From assembly GCA_027946365.1 (NCBI GenBank), contig JAPEUQ010000013.1, positions 248,001 through 312,000 of the forward strand: DNA of 64,000 nucleotides, given 5' to 3'. The stretch's first letter is position 1, and each line of letters begins with the position of its first letter. Under the pieces are notes generated by a model. The model was not told the DNA's origin. It searched no databases and worked only from the letters and a program-made list of their open reading frames with translations. This document shows positions 11,099 through 23,600 of this stretch, one piece after another. The translations under genes were made by a program, and so were the position numbers. This stretch comes from Kalmusia sp. IMI 367209 (taxonomy: Eukaryota; Ascomycota; Dothideomycetes; Pleosporales; Didymosphaeriaceae).

Positions 11099-12041
11099 CT
11101 AAGAGGAGATGCCGATGACACCGCAGGCAGGGCGGGTACCAGCGTTGCCGGTCTTCTTGGACTCGGGGTGGTCAGTCTTGCCGAGGTCGTCGGTGCCGGA
11201 GTGGACGACGATGGTGCGCTGTGAATGAGATGTTAGTATTTGCTGTGGAGGAGTAGATGGAGGGGAATACATACCCCAATAACGCTGTCCTGGCCAATGA
11301 GCTTGATGAGCTTGTCCGTCACGGATCCTTGTGCGTTGCCCTGGCCATCGGTCTTGAAGTTGCCTAGGTCACCAACGTGGCGGTTCTCGTCGGTGGGAGC
11401 ACCGTGCTCCTTGCCGTGAGGGTTGACTGCCTCTGTGTTAGCAGCCATGTCCGCCGTTTTCTCTGTATCCACATGGGGCTTCGATGGTGGTGTTGCTGGA
11501 GTGCTTACAGTGGGGTCCGGCCGACGTGCAGCCGTTGGTGTTGTCGCCAAAGGTGTGGACGTGGATGCCACGCTCAGCGTTGGCATCGTTGCCGGTGATG
11601 TCCCATGAGATGCTGGTGGGAGAGGACTCGCTCTCCTGCTCGAGGGTGACGGTGCCCTTGACGTTGGAGTCACCACGGAGGACGGCAACTATGAGCACTC
11701 GTTAGCAACCGCTGTCTACCAGTTCTATCATACCTTTAGGGGCCCTCGCGTATTGCAGGCGGGTCGTGCTGGCCATCAAGGTCTCCCCTAAGCAGGGCGG
11801 TGATTGGAGCGCAGGTGAAGGCTTGCATGGAGATCAGGAACACCCGCACCTCCAGCAGGGTCCTCACAGCTGCTCCACAGCCCAATTGAGCCTCTCCCAT
11901 TGTCCGAGCTGGGTCGTGAGTGGTGTAGCAGCATACAAAATGTGCTCAATCTCGCTCGGACAGCTCGGACGCCTGCCCCGCTTCACCCCAAGCGGCAAGA
12001 CCCTAGGCGGAACGAGATGTGGACATACCGGCTTTGACCAT
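11099..12041 (-). CDS. SOD1: Cu/Zn superoxide dismutase
   Basis: The enzyme dismutates superoxide to O2 and H2O2 in the cytosol and mitochondrial intermembrane space. Four exons: 12041-12029 (only 13 nt, encoding MVKA plus one base), 11688-11509, 11426-11275 and 11218-11099, giving exactly 154 residues. Copper ligands H47, H49, H64, H121 and zinc ligands H64, H72, H81, D84 are all present, as are C58-C147 for the disulfide and R144. The first intron is 340 nt, far longer than the others. Without the tiny first exon, a false start at 11776 would be chosen; MVKAVAVLRGD is the family N-terminus, which decides the start. Confidence 0.96.
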
Positions 12042-12549
12042 TTTGGAGATGTGTATATATTAGATGGGTATGTTTGGATGGACTGGTGTCTGATTGAAGT
12101 TTTGAAGGTATTCTGCTGCTGTGGAGAGGAGGAGAGGAGTTGTAAGCTTCGGCTTCTCCTCAAGCGGGGCACATTGCGTGACGCAACTGAGCGCTCCATC
12201 TCCGGTCTTAGCTCCGAGTCTCGTCCAAGCAAATGATAAATCCTGCCCCTCTCTGACAAAACCAGCTAGCCAATAATTGCACATTGCCCACGCTCGCGGA
12301 TGTTGGATGATTGAGGCGAAGATCTTCAAATTGACGTCTCATTACACATGTGGTATTCGCTATCAAGCATGGTTCATGGTTCATGGTTCATTCGATATTT
12401 TCCTAACTGCAACGTCTACAACCTAGTCTCATTCTTGAAAGGGAGAACATGGAGGGAAAACACCTTGTGCAAATTTCGTGATGCATTTTATTCCTAACGT
12501 GAGGGGGAAAGAAGCGCAGAGAAAACGACCGATATCGGGCTTGCTTTTC
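12042..12549. other. Intergenic region with a short tandem repeat
   Basis: Holds the SOD1 promoter and the transaldolase 3' flank. A 7-nt unit CATGGTT is repeated three times at about 12369-12389. No gene is seen. Confidence 0.5.
12369..12389. repeat. Three tandem copies of a 7-nt unit
   Basis: CATGGTT occurs three times head to tail between SOD1 and TAL1, followed by a partial copy. No function is evident. Confidence 0.7.
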
Positions 12550-13740
12550 TTACGACTCAATCTTCTTTCGCAGAATGTCTTTGAGCGTCACAGCGTCAGC
12601 GGCAAACTTGGAGATTCCCTCGCGAAGCTTCTCGACAGCCATCTGCTCCTCGTTGAAATCGAAACGGAAGTCGGCCTCGTTGTTAATGTACGTCTTCTTC
12701 TCGATATCGAGCGAGCTCGCTTGTGAAGCATCGAGCTTCTTGGGAACCTCATCCTTGGAGTTGTACAGCGACTCGAGAAGGTTGGGCTGCTAAAGTTAGC
12801 ACCGAGGTTTCCGGCATTCCGCTTTGGGCACGACTTACAGCAATGGTCAGGTAATCGCAGCCAGCGAGCTCAGTGACCTCGCCGACGCTCCTGAAAGAGG
12901 CACCCATGACAATGGTCTTGTAGCCGTACTTCTTGTAGTAGTTGAAGATGGTGCCAACCGACTTAACACCAGGGTCCTCCTGGGCGGAGTACTCCTTCTT
13001 AGTGGCGGCCTTGTACCAGTCAAGGATACGGCCGACGAAGGGAGAGATGAGGTAGGCACCGGCCTCGGCGGCGGCGATGGCCTGGACGAGAGAGAACATG
13101 AGGGTCAAGTTGGTGTTAATGCCGTGCTTTGACTGGAGGATCTCGGCAGCCTTGATACCCTCCCATGTTGAGGCGATCTTGATGAGAATGCGGTCCTTGT
13201 CGATGCCAACCTCCTTATAGAGCTGCTCAAATTAGCATCCACAATGTCCTAGTGACTGGTCATGGCAACGTACGTCGATGATGTGTAGGGCCTTCTCTAC
13301 CGATTGCTCGGTGGAGAAGGAAAAGCGCGCATCCACCTCCGTCGACACCTTTCCGGGGATGATCTTCAAGATCTCCTTTCCAAACTGCACCAGCAGGTTG
13401 TCCAATGTAGCATCGACCTGCTCGTCGATGGAGCTTCCGTGCTTCTTGCCGTACTCGACGGCGGCATCGATCAACTTCGCGTACTCGGGCTTCTTAGACG
13501 CGGCGAGGATGAGCGAGGGGTTGGTCGTCGCATCCTGGGGCTTGTACTTGTCGATGGTCGCGAAGTCACCGGAGTCGCAGACAACGGTCTAGCATCCAAT
13601 CCTGTTAGCCTTGATTCGTCGTCGCAAGGGAGGATAGAGCAGGACGCTGTGGTAGCATCCCCGGCATCTCCGGTGCAGCGAGTGAAGGGTGGGGTACGTA
13701 CGGTGCCGGTGGCCTTCAATTGATCGAGAGAGGAAGACAT
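12550..13740 (-). CDS. TAL1: Transaldolase
   Basis: This non-oxidative pentose-phosphate enzyme moves a dihydroxyacetone unit between sugar phosphates. Four exons (13740-13702, 13588-13274, 13222-12839, 12789-12550) join to 325 residues, the normal eukaryotic length. The active-site block DATTNPSLI carries the conserved Asp. [16 protein letters not shown] carries the Schiff-base lysine. [20 protein letters not shown] and [10 protein letters not shown] are also conserved. All introns lie at phase 0 with GTACGT or GTAAGT donors. It lies next to SOD1 in the same direction. Both serve redox balance, but about 500 bp separates them and co-regulation is not shown. Confidence 0.96.
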
Positions 13741-14611
13741 TGTGTGTGATGCTCAGCAGTCCAGTTCCGGGGGGAATTTAGTGGGTATGTGTAGGAGAGG
13801 GAAATAGAGACAAAGACAATGTTTGTTGGGAGAGGGTCGGAGAATGCGCTCTGCTTTGCAGCTGCCCCGCCATAAAAAAGCCCCCGCCGCATCGTCACAG
13901 TGGCGACGCGCCGATACCGACACGGCCGGGAAAAACAGTCGCTATAGGCCCGCATCCAGGCGACGCATCAATCAGCGCCTTACGAGCCAAAGACTAAGCA
14001 GGACCCTGGCCCAAAGTCCGCTCCTGGTGTTTCTGACAGAGCTCGACCCATAGCGGAGGTAATCATACCCACTGGTGATGCAATCCGAAGATTCCACGAG
14101 CTTCATCCAGTACTATGGTATTGCCTCATGCTTCAACCCAGGCCTCGAATCACACCAACCATCGCCTTTTCACGATGCCATCTTGCGCAATCCCACATTG
14201 AGGCATAAATCTCTGAATGTCACGCCCGCCAAGCCGACATCTCAAACGCCGCTTCTCCGGCCGGCAACTCAAGGTTCACAGGCCGCCTCTCAGCCTCATG
14301 CAAGCTCCGGTCCGCGCGTAGTTCAACACTTCTTCCTGAGTCCTTGGAGTTCATCGGAACTAAGTCAGGTTTCAGAAGCTAGGCCAACAATATGCGGATG
14401 CTTTTTCCGCCAATGGTACGCACCGACGCCGCACACAACACTTCCGCAACAGATTCTGGCACAAACCAACCGCACAGGGCTTGGCACATCTGCTCCAATG
14501 GGTTTCCCAAACAATACCTGACAGAATTGGTATCCCTCGGTCAACGACATTACAGCTTGCGAAAATGTACAGATCAAGCTCAATGATTTGAACATTGTCC
14601 TGATTCAACAC
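13741..14611. other. Intergenic region, no convincing gene
   Basis: About 870 bp upstream of transaldolase. A 148-codon plus-strand frame (14075-14521) is rich in Ser, Pro and Thr and shows no domain or splice continuation; it is probably chance. The TAL1 promoter is expected near 13741-14000. Confidence 0.45.
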
Positions 14612-15684
14612 TTACAACTTCGCCGTCCTCTTCCCCCAACCTTTCTTTCCCAACCACCCAAACACCTCCTCATAACTTTTTTCCAACCTACTCACCGTAT
14701 GCCCCCTCCCACTCGGCCCCGGATCATTGAACTGCTCCACCCTTCTCGTCTGCCCCGCCCCAACCTCCAACACGGTTCCGCCCCCCAGATCTTCATCCTC
14801 CAAACATCGCAGCATTGCTTCTGCAACCTACAAACCCCCACTTAGCGCGAATGCATATGAAGTTCAGGGAAAGGGGTTGCTTACCTCTTCCGGAGTCGCC
14901 CACTCATCCTGCTTCTCATCTAAAAACGTCAATTTCTCAGGATGCTCCGTCCACAACGGCGTCTTAATGACCCCCGGTGCAACACCATTGACCCTGATGC
15001 CCAGATGCGCATCTAAACTACCCAACGAACGAATAAATCCATTCATGGCATGCTTCGCCGCTACGTAAATGGGAGTATTCAAGTTCGATGCCTGGCCTGC
15101 GATACTACTCACAATCACCACCCGCTTCGGATTCTTCCTGCTAACCTTCTCTCCGCTCTTAGGATCCAGGAACTCCGAGATGGCGAGCTGCGTCGTCCGA
15201 ATGGGATGCGTGACGTTAATGTCCAGACTGGCGTAGCGCCCGCTGTCAGGCAAGTCTTTGGATTTGGGACTGCCCGGCGGGTGCCAGAAGTTCGTCCAGT
15301 GCGGGTCGTAGATTCCTGCGCCAGGACACACGACGTCGACGCTCCCAAACTGTCTTCTCGCCACGTCGAACATGCGCTCGAGCTGCATCCAGTCTGTCAC
15401 ATCGGTCTTTTGGAAGACGGCTTTGGGAGATGTCGTGTAGGTATCGAGGAGCTTTTGTGCTTCGGGGCGGAGCGCTAGGTCTGCGATGAGCACGTTGCAT
15501 CCTTTAGATAGTAGCAGAACTGCGAAGCTGTAATTGATGCCTATCCAATATCAGCAAATGTAAGCATGTCAGACGAACTTTACACACCTGATCCTGCACC
15601 CGTGACAATCGCTGTCTTGCCCTTCACAGAGAAGGACTGCGAGTGCTCCGTGACATCTTGAACTCCCGGTTTGCGCGCAGCCAT
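14612..15684 (-). CDS. SDR family oxidoreductase (15-hydroxyprostaglandin-dehydrogenase-like)
   Basis: Three exons (15684-15588, 15540-14885, 14827-14612) give 322 residues. The cofactor motif TGAGSGIN, split by intron 1, starts near residue 26. The catalytic Ser lies in VVIVSSIAG and the Tyr-Lys pair in IYVAAKHAMNGF. VNGVAPGVIKTPLW is the usual PG motif. Compared with minimal SDRs it has an extra loop (HPPGSPKSKDLPDSG) and a C-terminal extension of about 50 residues, as in the fungal NAD(P)-binding proteins related to 15-PGDH. Substrate unknown; NAD-linked oxidation of a secondary alcohol is the likely chemistry. Confidence 0.88.
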
Positions 15685-16237
15685 TTTGTTTGCCTTTGGA
15701 CAGATGGAGAAAAATGCAAGTAGACTATGCGAGACTCTTACAAGCAAGATATAAACATTGCTACACGCGTCTAGCTACACGATGCGTAGCGATTGCCATG
15801 CTCGGCGAACCTGCCTGCATTATGAAGCGCCTTACGGTTCTCTCGTACCGAGGGTTGAACACCCCGCAGCCCCGCGTCAAGCCCCTCACCAATTGCAGTA
15901 TGCCGAAACAGCAAGCTCTCAGACCTAGACGCGTGTGGTAAATCGACAGGAGGAGTACAGACGAGTGTAGGCTCGTCTACAATGAACATTTCGAGAATAG
16001 CAACGTCTCAGGGAAAGTTTGCCGAGCGCTAGCTTTCACTCCAGGATGAAGAGGGAACGCGTTGCTTAAAGATGCAATGCTCATGTATGCTTAGCTATGA
16101 ATGTAGGTTTTGACCACTAAGTGCTAACAATAGTGAATCACAATGATGCTACCAATCCGATCCCCCCATGGATATATGCCGTCGATTCAATTAGAACGCC
16201 TCGTACGCCAAATAGTACTCCGGCCGCTTATGCAACT
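15685..16237. other. Intergenic region, no gene seen
   Basis: About 550 bp between the SDR start and the acyltransferase stop. Only short domain-free frames occur. Confidence 0.5.
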
Positions 16238-17346
16238 CTAGTTTCGCTTCCTGAGCTCACTCTTCTCTTCGCTTTCGCGCCCAGATACTCTGGGTAACGG
16301 CACGCCGTTGCCCTCTCCGCTAACATGGCTCAGCCGTATCAGCTCCTCCAGCATCGCATCCCGCGTCTTCTTCATTAGCGCGTCCACATCGCTAGCTGTC
16401 AATCCCTTTGTACTGATGGGCGGCAGAATACTGACGTCTATTACGCCCGGGTGGAACTCGCGCTTCTTTACATTCAAGACGTGGCTGTAGTTTGCGGAGA
16501 CAATCGGCACGATAGGGACTTCGGCTTGGATGGCAAGGTGGAAAGCGCCCTTTTTGAAGGGGAGGAGCTCGGGTTGTTCGGCGTAGGAGCGCGTGCCTTC
16601 GGGGAAGATGAAGACATTCTGGCGTTCGGAGCGCATTGTCTGGGCGGCAGAGTCGAAGGCGGCGCGAGCGGTTGTGCGGTTTGCGCGGTCGATGAAGACG
16701 GTTTTGGAGAGCGCCACTGTGAGATGTTAAAAGGGAGTGGTGGGAGGAGAAAGAAGAAGCGGGACGTACTAAACCAGCCGAGGAAGGGGGCCCAGCGAAG
16801 GGACTTCTTTGCGGTCACGGAGGTGTATCTGGGGAACGTGCAACCGAGCATCAGGACGTCGAGTTCGCTGTATAGTCTGTTAGTTCGTGTTTTCGTGCCT
16901 CGGTAGACTCTTGCTACACCAACGCTTTCGCACGCCCAATTGCTGAGCCTCGACAAGCACCGGCTCCACCGGCGCCGATATGGATAGTACACTCACGTCT
17001 GGTGGTTTCCCACGAACACCGCTGGCCTGGTCAACAGCGCCTCCTCTCCACTCCCGCTCTTCCCCCCATCCATAACCCTGAACGTAACCCCCGTGGTCAA
17101 CCACATAGTCCACTTGAACGCCCTTGCGACCGTCCACTGACTCAAGCCCCCGTATCCCACCGTCCTCAAGAATATGCTTGCAAATACGCCGTACATGGCG
17201 CAAATGCTCATCATGATCATGCTTGTAATGAAGAATGCCGCAAATGAGGCCAGCTTCGCGAGTTTCCCGGGAAGGATAAAAGAGAGCACGCGTAGAAAGA
17301 TGATAAGGAGCGGCGGAAAGGCCATAGTGTAGAGGAGCCAGCTCAT
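16238..17346 (-). CDS. SLC1: 1-acyl-sn-glycerol-3-phosphate acyltransferase (PlsC family)
   Basis: It converts lysophosphatidate plus acyl-CoA to phosphatidate, a central ER step in phospholipid and triacylglycerol synthesis. Three exons (17346-16997, 16867-16770, 16716-16238) give 308 residues. There are two N-terminal membrane segments (residues about 5-25 and 30-55). Motif I, NHQTELD, is split by intron 1. Motif III is FPEGTRSY near residue 190, and motif IV is VPIVPIV. FLGWFMALSKTVFIDR spans intron 2 and is typical of SLC1-type enzymes. The C-terminus ends in a charged tail (ESEEKSELRKRN). The symbol reflects family resemblance, not proof of one-to-one orthology. Confidence 0.92.
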
Positions 17347-18301
17347 GGCGGGTGTTTGTGTGGTGTGTGCAGCCGCGGGCAGGGTCTATGCGGCGATCGG
17401 TAGCATTCGAGGATTCGAGGTTTCGATGTAGGGTATGAATTCGAGGAAAGGAAGGTATTCGGCCAACTACCGCAATACAGATGCGAGGGGTGAGGGCGGT
17501 GGAGGACTGGGCGTGGAAAGCTCCAGCGGGGCGTTAACTTTTTCGATGTTGAGGGTCCGAGGCTCGGTTGGTGCTGCGCTCGCTTAGGCCGTACCAAGGT
17601 GGGAGATTATGCAAGGTTATGCTACGTTTGAGCTTGTGGATGAGCTTAAATATGCTGGGCTTGCGTTGAATATCGAAAAGATATGCAGCGTGCAATTTGT
17701 ATTGCGGGGAAGTCTGTTTTCAATGTTTGTGGGGTGCGGTTTGCGGGATCCTCATGCACTTTCAGCATGATCTACCAATGTACGCGTGACAGGACGATCA
17801 TGTCGACGAAAAGCCGCGCAGGGGAGAACTGCATGTGAACGTCACTTTTCCGACACTAAGCTGCGACGTCGGAACGATCGAAACAGGCTGTCTAGATGCT
17901 CCAATAAATCGTCAGCGATTTGTATAGATGATCACGACAAATTCACAGAAAAAAAAAAAGGGCGTTTAGCTTTAAAATTTTAAAATATGGCTCTACTGAT
18001 TTATACACTGTGTTACCGCAAGATCTATAATGCAAAGGTAGATATCTGGTCTTTCTCGTCATCTAAGGTAGGGTCGTGTCGACTTGAACATTATTCGCAA
18101 TATAAAAAGGAAAGCACAACCTACACCTCCGATGTCAATCTTCATATCCTATCACGTCCCGTCTCTCTTTCCTTTCCCGATGTCACCTACTTCTCTCCTA
18201 TCACTCCACTCTGAAATCACCGACGTAGTTTTACCTAATTTCCACCCAATCTCAAACCTAGAGAAGAACAAGCAACGCTTTCAGCATTCCAAGGACGCCA
18301 G
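17347..18301. other. Intergenic region between divergent genes
   Basis: About 950 bp between the divergent starts of the acyltransferase and caleosin genes, both of lipid metabolism. It contains an A-run of 11 at 17949-17959 and AT-rich sequence around 17950-18060. No gene seen. Confidence 0.5.
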
Positions 18302-19472
18302 ATGAGTCGGGCGCAATTTAACAGGCTGTGCAAACTTCCAGACCAGTCTGAAGACCGCCAACTTAACCCCCAAAAGCAGAACGCAGATCAATGGAACCGC
18401 AAATTCCAAGATACGGACCAGATCAGCAAGTCTCATAGAGGCGTCCTTGCCTATGACGGCCGAAAAGATAATGACAAGCTTTCGAATGGCATTCCTACTA
18501 CAGATGGGCACAACGACGAAGATGCTAAGCCGCCAAACGACCCTTCTGCCATTACTGCCAATGATGAGCCTCACTCGCACCACCTATGCCACCACTGTCA
18601 TCATGGGAACGAAAAGGATAAGGAGGTCTCCATATCTGTGGAGAGTAGGCCAAAGGAACTGGTAGTCGTTGATACCAGATCTAGAGAAGATATAGTCGTC
18701 CGATCCATCCGCCCAGTTCCCATAACCTTGCAGCGAAAACCGTTCATCGCTCGCCCTGACAGCAAGCTCCGTCACGCCGGTAACCCCTTTCCTGCCCCTC
18801 TACGATCACCCTCGATAATTTCTGACCACCGCAGGAACCGCACGCGCTTACACTGCCGCAACAGAAGAACATCCCAACGGCACGACCCACCGCGACTGGG
18901 CCCGCGTCCACTCGCACCAGACCGTGCTCCAGCAACATTGTGCCTTCTTCGACCCGGATCATGACGGCATTATTTGGCCCCGAGACACCTTCTCAGGCTT
19001 CTACAAACTTGGCTTCGGCCTCATTCTGTCCTCCCTCGCCGTCGTCCTGATCCACGCAGCCTTCTCCTACCCAACGCTTTCAACCTGGATTCCTGACCCC
19101 TTTCTCCGCATCTACATTGCAAACATCCATAAGGACAAACACGGGTCCGATAGCGGCACGTACGACCACGAGGGCCGCTTCGTGCCACAGGCGTTTGAGG
19201 ATATCTTTGAGAAATATGCGACGGGGAGGGATTTTGTGACAATATGGGATGTGGGGAGGCTAGTAATGGGGCAGAAGTGTCTGGCGGATCCGGTAGGGTC
19301 GAGTGGCGCACTCCTTGAATGGTTGACAACATGGTTATTGCTGTGGCCTAACGATGGGAGGATGACAAAGGAGGATGTTAGGGGAGTTTTTGACGGGAGT
19401 GTGTTTTATAAGATTGCAGCGAGGAGAGCGTCCGATAGGGCGTATGGTTATGAGTGGGATGCGTGGCGGTAG
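18302..19472 (+). CDS. Caleosin-family protein (lipid-droplet Ca2+-binding peroxygenase)
   Basis: Two exons (18302-18779, 18835-19472) give 371 residues; the 54-nt intron splits the conserved RHAG/TARAYTAA block. Family marks: the first heme-ligand region THRDWARVHSHQ followed by the EF-hand DPDHDGIIWPRD; a hydrophobic hairpin FGLILSSLAVVLIHAAF; then IYIANIHKDKHGSDSGTY, carrying the second conserved His. Caleosins bind lipid droplets and, in plants and fungi, use heme to oxygenate fatty acids with hydroperoxides. The N-terminal about 110 residues before the domain are longer than in many fungal homologs and include a His/Cys-rich run (residues 91-101), which may bind metal; that part is inference. 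Confidence 0.9.
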
Positions 19473-20658
19473 TGGCTTTTCAGGGTTGCGACGATGATAT
19501 GACTATCGGTATGCTGGGTTCTGCAACGTTAGCGATTAAGCATGGCCAGTACTAGTCTTTTTACGCCGAATAAGCACTTTCCACTCTTCGGAGCATTATC
19601 TTAGCTGTCGTGTAGTTCTAGCACCAGGATATGCAAATGTGCGTGGGGATTCCGGGCCCTCGCCTCAGTGGGTTCTCATCAGAGCCTGAGCAGGCGGTAA
19701 AATATCCATATACCGACTATTTGTTGTCTTCAACGCTGAGGTTTGTGCTACTTTGCGTATTGAAAGTCTGTCGATTCATTCCAACGTTGCAGCATTTGTT
19801 GCGCGGCTTAGGAATTCTATCTTAGTTACACGACTTGAACGAGATAAGTTAATTGTGAAACATCTCATGTATCGCCAGGACTGTCCACAATCACATGCTG
19901 ATATCGCTAAGTTTCGACAACGGCGGGCACCGCCGATCTGACGTATACACAAAGAGTGGCACTGGTTCACAGCATAGCTGTAATCGGATGGAGACATTCC
20001 TGTTTCGACTGTAGCACAGGCGCGATAGAAGTTGATTTCAGCTACATGCATCGAAGAATCATGACACAAATGCGAAGATGCACGCTTGCGTTCCATTTGA
20101 GAGATGGCGCGCTGGTGGAATGCAACGGATGAAGCAAGCGATGAACACAAAGCAGGAATGTTGAGCCTGGCTTCGGATGAGGCTTAGCGTGTGGGGTCCG
20201 AAGGAAGGCGCCGTTCAGCCTCGTGCACCGCTCCTTCCTCTCTTGTGCAGCCTGATGTCGTGCCTGGTTGCAAGTCTAAGACATCGATGCAGGCTCGCTG
20301 TAGTTTATATTGCCGTCCGATGTCCGCAATTCATGCTCGCTTCCATCAGATGTGGCCAGCATGTCATCGAATGCCAGAGTATTGTCTGCAAACCCACGCT
20401 TGTGGAACGCCGGCACAGCCACCATTTCGGGCGACTCAGCCCGCACCCCACAAAATGACACTTTCCATCTCCATTCACCTCACGCGCCCCCTCATTCTCC
20501 GCCCCTCTCTCCTCTTCGCGTCTCATCGGAGTTTTGCGCACGCTCTAGGCATGCTAGCGTCACCTTAGCGACCGCGCTCGATGTGTTCCTGTGGCGCATA
20601 GCTCTCGACCTCCACATGACATCTAACTTTTCTCGACCAAAGGCCCAGGCTCGGAGCA
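19473..20658. other. Intergenic region, no gene seen
   Basis: About 1.2 kb between the caleosin stop and the transcription factor start. Frames such as 19776-20150 minus and 20310-20717 plus show no domains. It should include the promoter of the downstream regulator. Confidence 0.5.
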
Positions 20659-23600
20659 ATGGCGGAGGTGGTAGGGCTCGCGGCGAGCATAGTTCAGATA
20701 GCCGGCACTGGCATTAGGCTAAGCACGACCTTGTACAACTTTGCGGGTGGTGTCAGTCGTGCGGAGCAAGATATCGCTGACATCGCGGATGATGTCAAGC
20801 TCACCGCCAACGCCCTTGACAACGTCGGCAAGGTTTTTGAAAGAGACGACGGAAGCTGTGTGATATCCAAGAAGGCCATTTCAGACGCTGGTGGGTTGAT
20901 CAAGCGATGCGAAACCGTGTTTGGCGAAGTTCAAGATCTTGTCGAGAAGAGAAGCAAAATGGGCAAAGATGGAAAGAAGACTTTGAGCGCTATTGGGAGG
21001 CTTTCGTGGCCCTTGAAAGAGCAGAGAGTCGAGTTATTGAGAAGAAGGCTGGAAAGCTTGAAGAACAGTCTCATGCTCCTGATGCACGTGCTACAGCTTG
21101 CGAATGGACAAGCCAAGGGCAACATTGAAACCAGTGCACTAGCCCAGGAGCGAGAAAAGATACGAGAACTCCACCAACGCCAGCAGGATTCGTTGAAGGC
21201 CCTACAAGCGCTCGAGAGCAAACTCGATAACGTGTCTTTATCTGACGACGAAACACTCAGTGGCTCCACCCCCCCTTCGCGTGTGCCGACTATCGATTTC
21301 TTAGTCAACTCATCCACTTTCGGGGATCCGATAGAGAGGAGAACTTCTGGTGTTGATACGAGCACAATAGAAGCACCTAGCGCGCTAGCCCACGATTCTG
21401 AAACATCGGGCAGCGAAGACACCATGACCGATGATGGTGGCGAGCATTTGACAGTCGACGAGCTCGCTCAATGTACAAGTCACGTTCAGAAGTTGTTGAA
21501 GCGTATTACCGTGTTACAGCAGTCATTCGAGGCCGGAGACCCACAGTCCGGCCGCCGCTTCCCTCGAAATAGGGTCCATAAATTATATCGACGATTTTGC
21601 CGCAAATTCGAATCGGAAATGATGGTCGCTCAGAATACTCCTATCCATGTGGCGGCACCGTTACCAGACTTTGTGCCTCCCTCTCGGCAGTACCAGGACG
21701 ATCGACGACCCAATCGCACGCAGGACTCGCAACCGCAGGCCCAACACCCATCAAGAATCTTACCAGATCCTTTTGCAATAGCTGCAGACAGGAATCATGT
21801 TAACTCGGCGTCCCCTCGGAATGACCGCACCACGCAAAGCAACATACGTGCTATAAGGCCGGCTCCAGAAGGACTCCATGCCCTGGCAGCACCTGCTTAC
21901 ACGATCTCTTCCGAACCGCTCGGACCAGGAAGTCGCCCAAAATTGCCTTCTCTAATTAGTACTATTCCACATGGGAGCCAAGCCAGCCCTACCACTGAAA
22001 CAGCGTCACCCGGTGACGACCAGGAAAATAAGCATAGTGGCACCGATGGCGATGCTGAGCAAGGCTCACACGAGGCTGGCCCGGTTGTCTATACGAAGAC
22101 GGGTCGAATTTCGAAAGCCAAAAAAGGACTCAAGGTCCACATCTGTGAAGAGTGTGGAAGGGTATGTGATGTGTACTCCTCTCGATCTCACGCGCTAATT
22201 GGATTCAAGTCTTTCACGCGAGCAGAGCATTTACGGTATGACCTCGTAACAATTTTAGCTTTGGAAAGACTAACACTTGGATAGGCGCCATCAGAAGAAC
22301 CACGGGCCCAATCAAGTGCGGTGCGAACTCTGTGGAAAGGTCTTCTTTAGAGCGGACCTTCTACAGCGGCATTTAGAGCGACAGTAAGTGCTCCGTCATG
22401 CTTTCAGGATTGCGCTCACAACTCAATTAGTAAGGATTTGCCTCAAGGATTTCGATTCAGCAATGCTGGTATATCACCCACTACAGAGGCCACGTCGCCG
22501 ATTGTTGCGGACGAGCCCCATCACCGACCCATACTGCCAGCGACAACGAGTTCTACATCTAACCTACCTCCACATTACAGTCCCGGCGATAGGTCCGTTG
22601 ACTCTAGTGGCGCCAGTGGCGCACCTACTCCATTCGAACCTCCGGCAGCATCGCCGGCGGCGGCGCAACAACCGCGTTCCGCCTGGGATACGACGAATGC
22701 AGTAGCGGACGCTTCAGGGGAACATGCTCCATACCGTCAACACGCCTGGCAGTCCGTTAATAGCTATAAAAGTAAAAAAGACGCATTTGAAGCTACCCAA
22801 CAGCAGTCGAACAGTTTCCAACGAAATCTACAACCAAAACCTGACCCAGTCAACAACGCCTCAGCCCAAAAACTTTATAGTAATATTTTGCCCGCTCCAG
22901 GCGCACCAAATACACAGTACCAGCAGACGTCACCAATTCTCCCATCGCAAGGATACTCGCAGCATAGCGCACCAAATGCACAATACCAACAGACAAACTA
23001 CCCAGAAAGCTACATTCCGGGCATGCACCGGCAGTATGGCATGTCGCCAACGCAGGCAACAGCCATGACAAACGCAGCTGCCACCGGTCCGGCTGGTTAC
23101 TACGAGCCGAATTCGCAATTAGCATCAGGTGATCAATTGCAGAGAATTTGGTGGTCTGCTTCTCGCTCCCCAACTCAAGAGTCTTACCCACCATCAGCAT
23201 CACAACCAATGCCACCAAGACCATCACTCAGCCCCCAAACCGGCAATGCGGCTGTCACCACGCCAATACAACCTTCCCTTCGAAGTCCTACAGGTAATGC
23301 TCCCGGCAATGCACCAACCCCAGAGCAAAAGCTGTCATCAGATAAAGAGGGTGTCAACTGGAGGGTGGCAGAGTCAAGTGCGCGACCGTACAGCAAAGGA
23401 AAGAAGCGATGGACCTCAAGTCAAAGAGACGGCGAGTCAAGTGGGGTTGATGATTTTGACGACGACCATTCCGCACATCGCGTTCCCATGAGTCGCTCTC
23501 TTAGCCTTGTCATGCCTCAAGATGAGAGGGACCACGCTCTAGTTGGAAAGCCTCGTCGTGAAGGCTGGTATGATGATTCCTTGTCATTTCGAGAAACCGC

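Noticed and set aside
11233..11688. 151-codon minus frame rich in Ser/Thr/Pro
   Set aside because: It reads through two SOD1 introns in a different frame; the spliced SOD1 explains the locus fully.
13304..13723. 139-codon plus frame
   Set aside because: Antisense shadow of transaldolase exons.
14075..14521. 148-codon plus frame
   Set aside because: Low-complexity composition without domain; could be real but there is no support.
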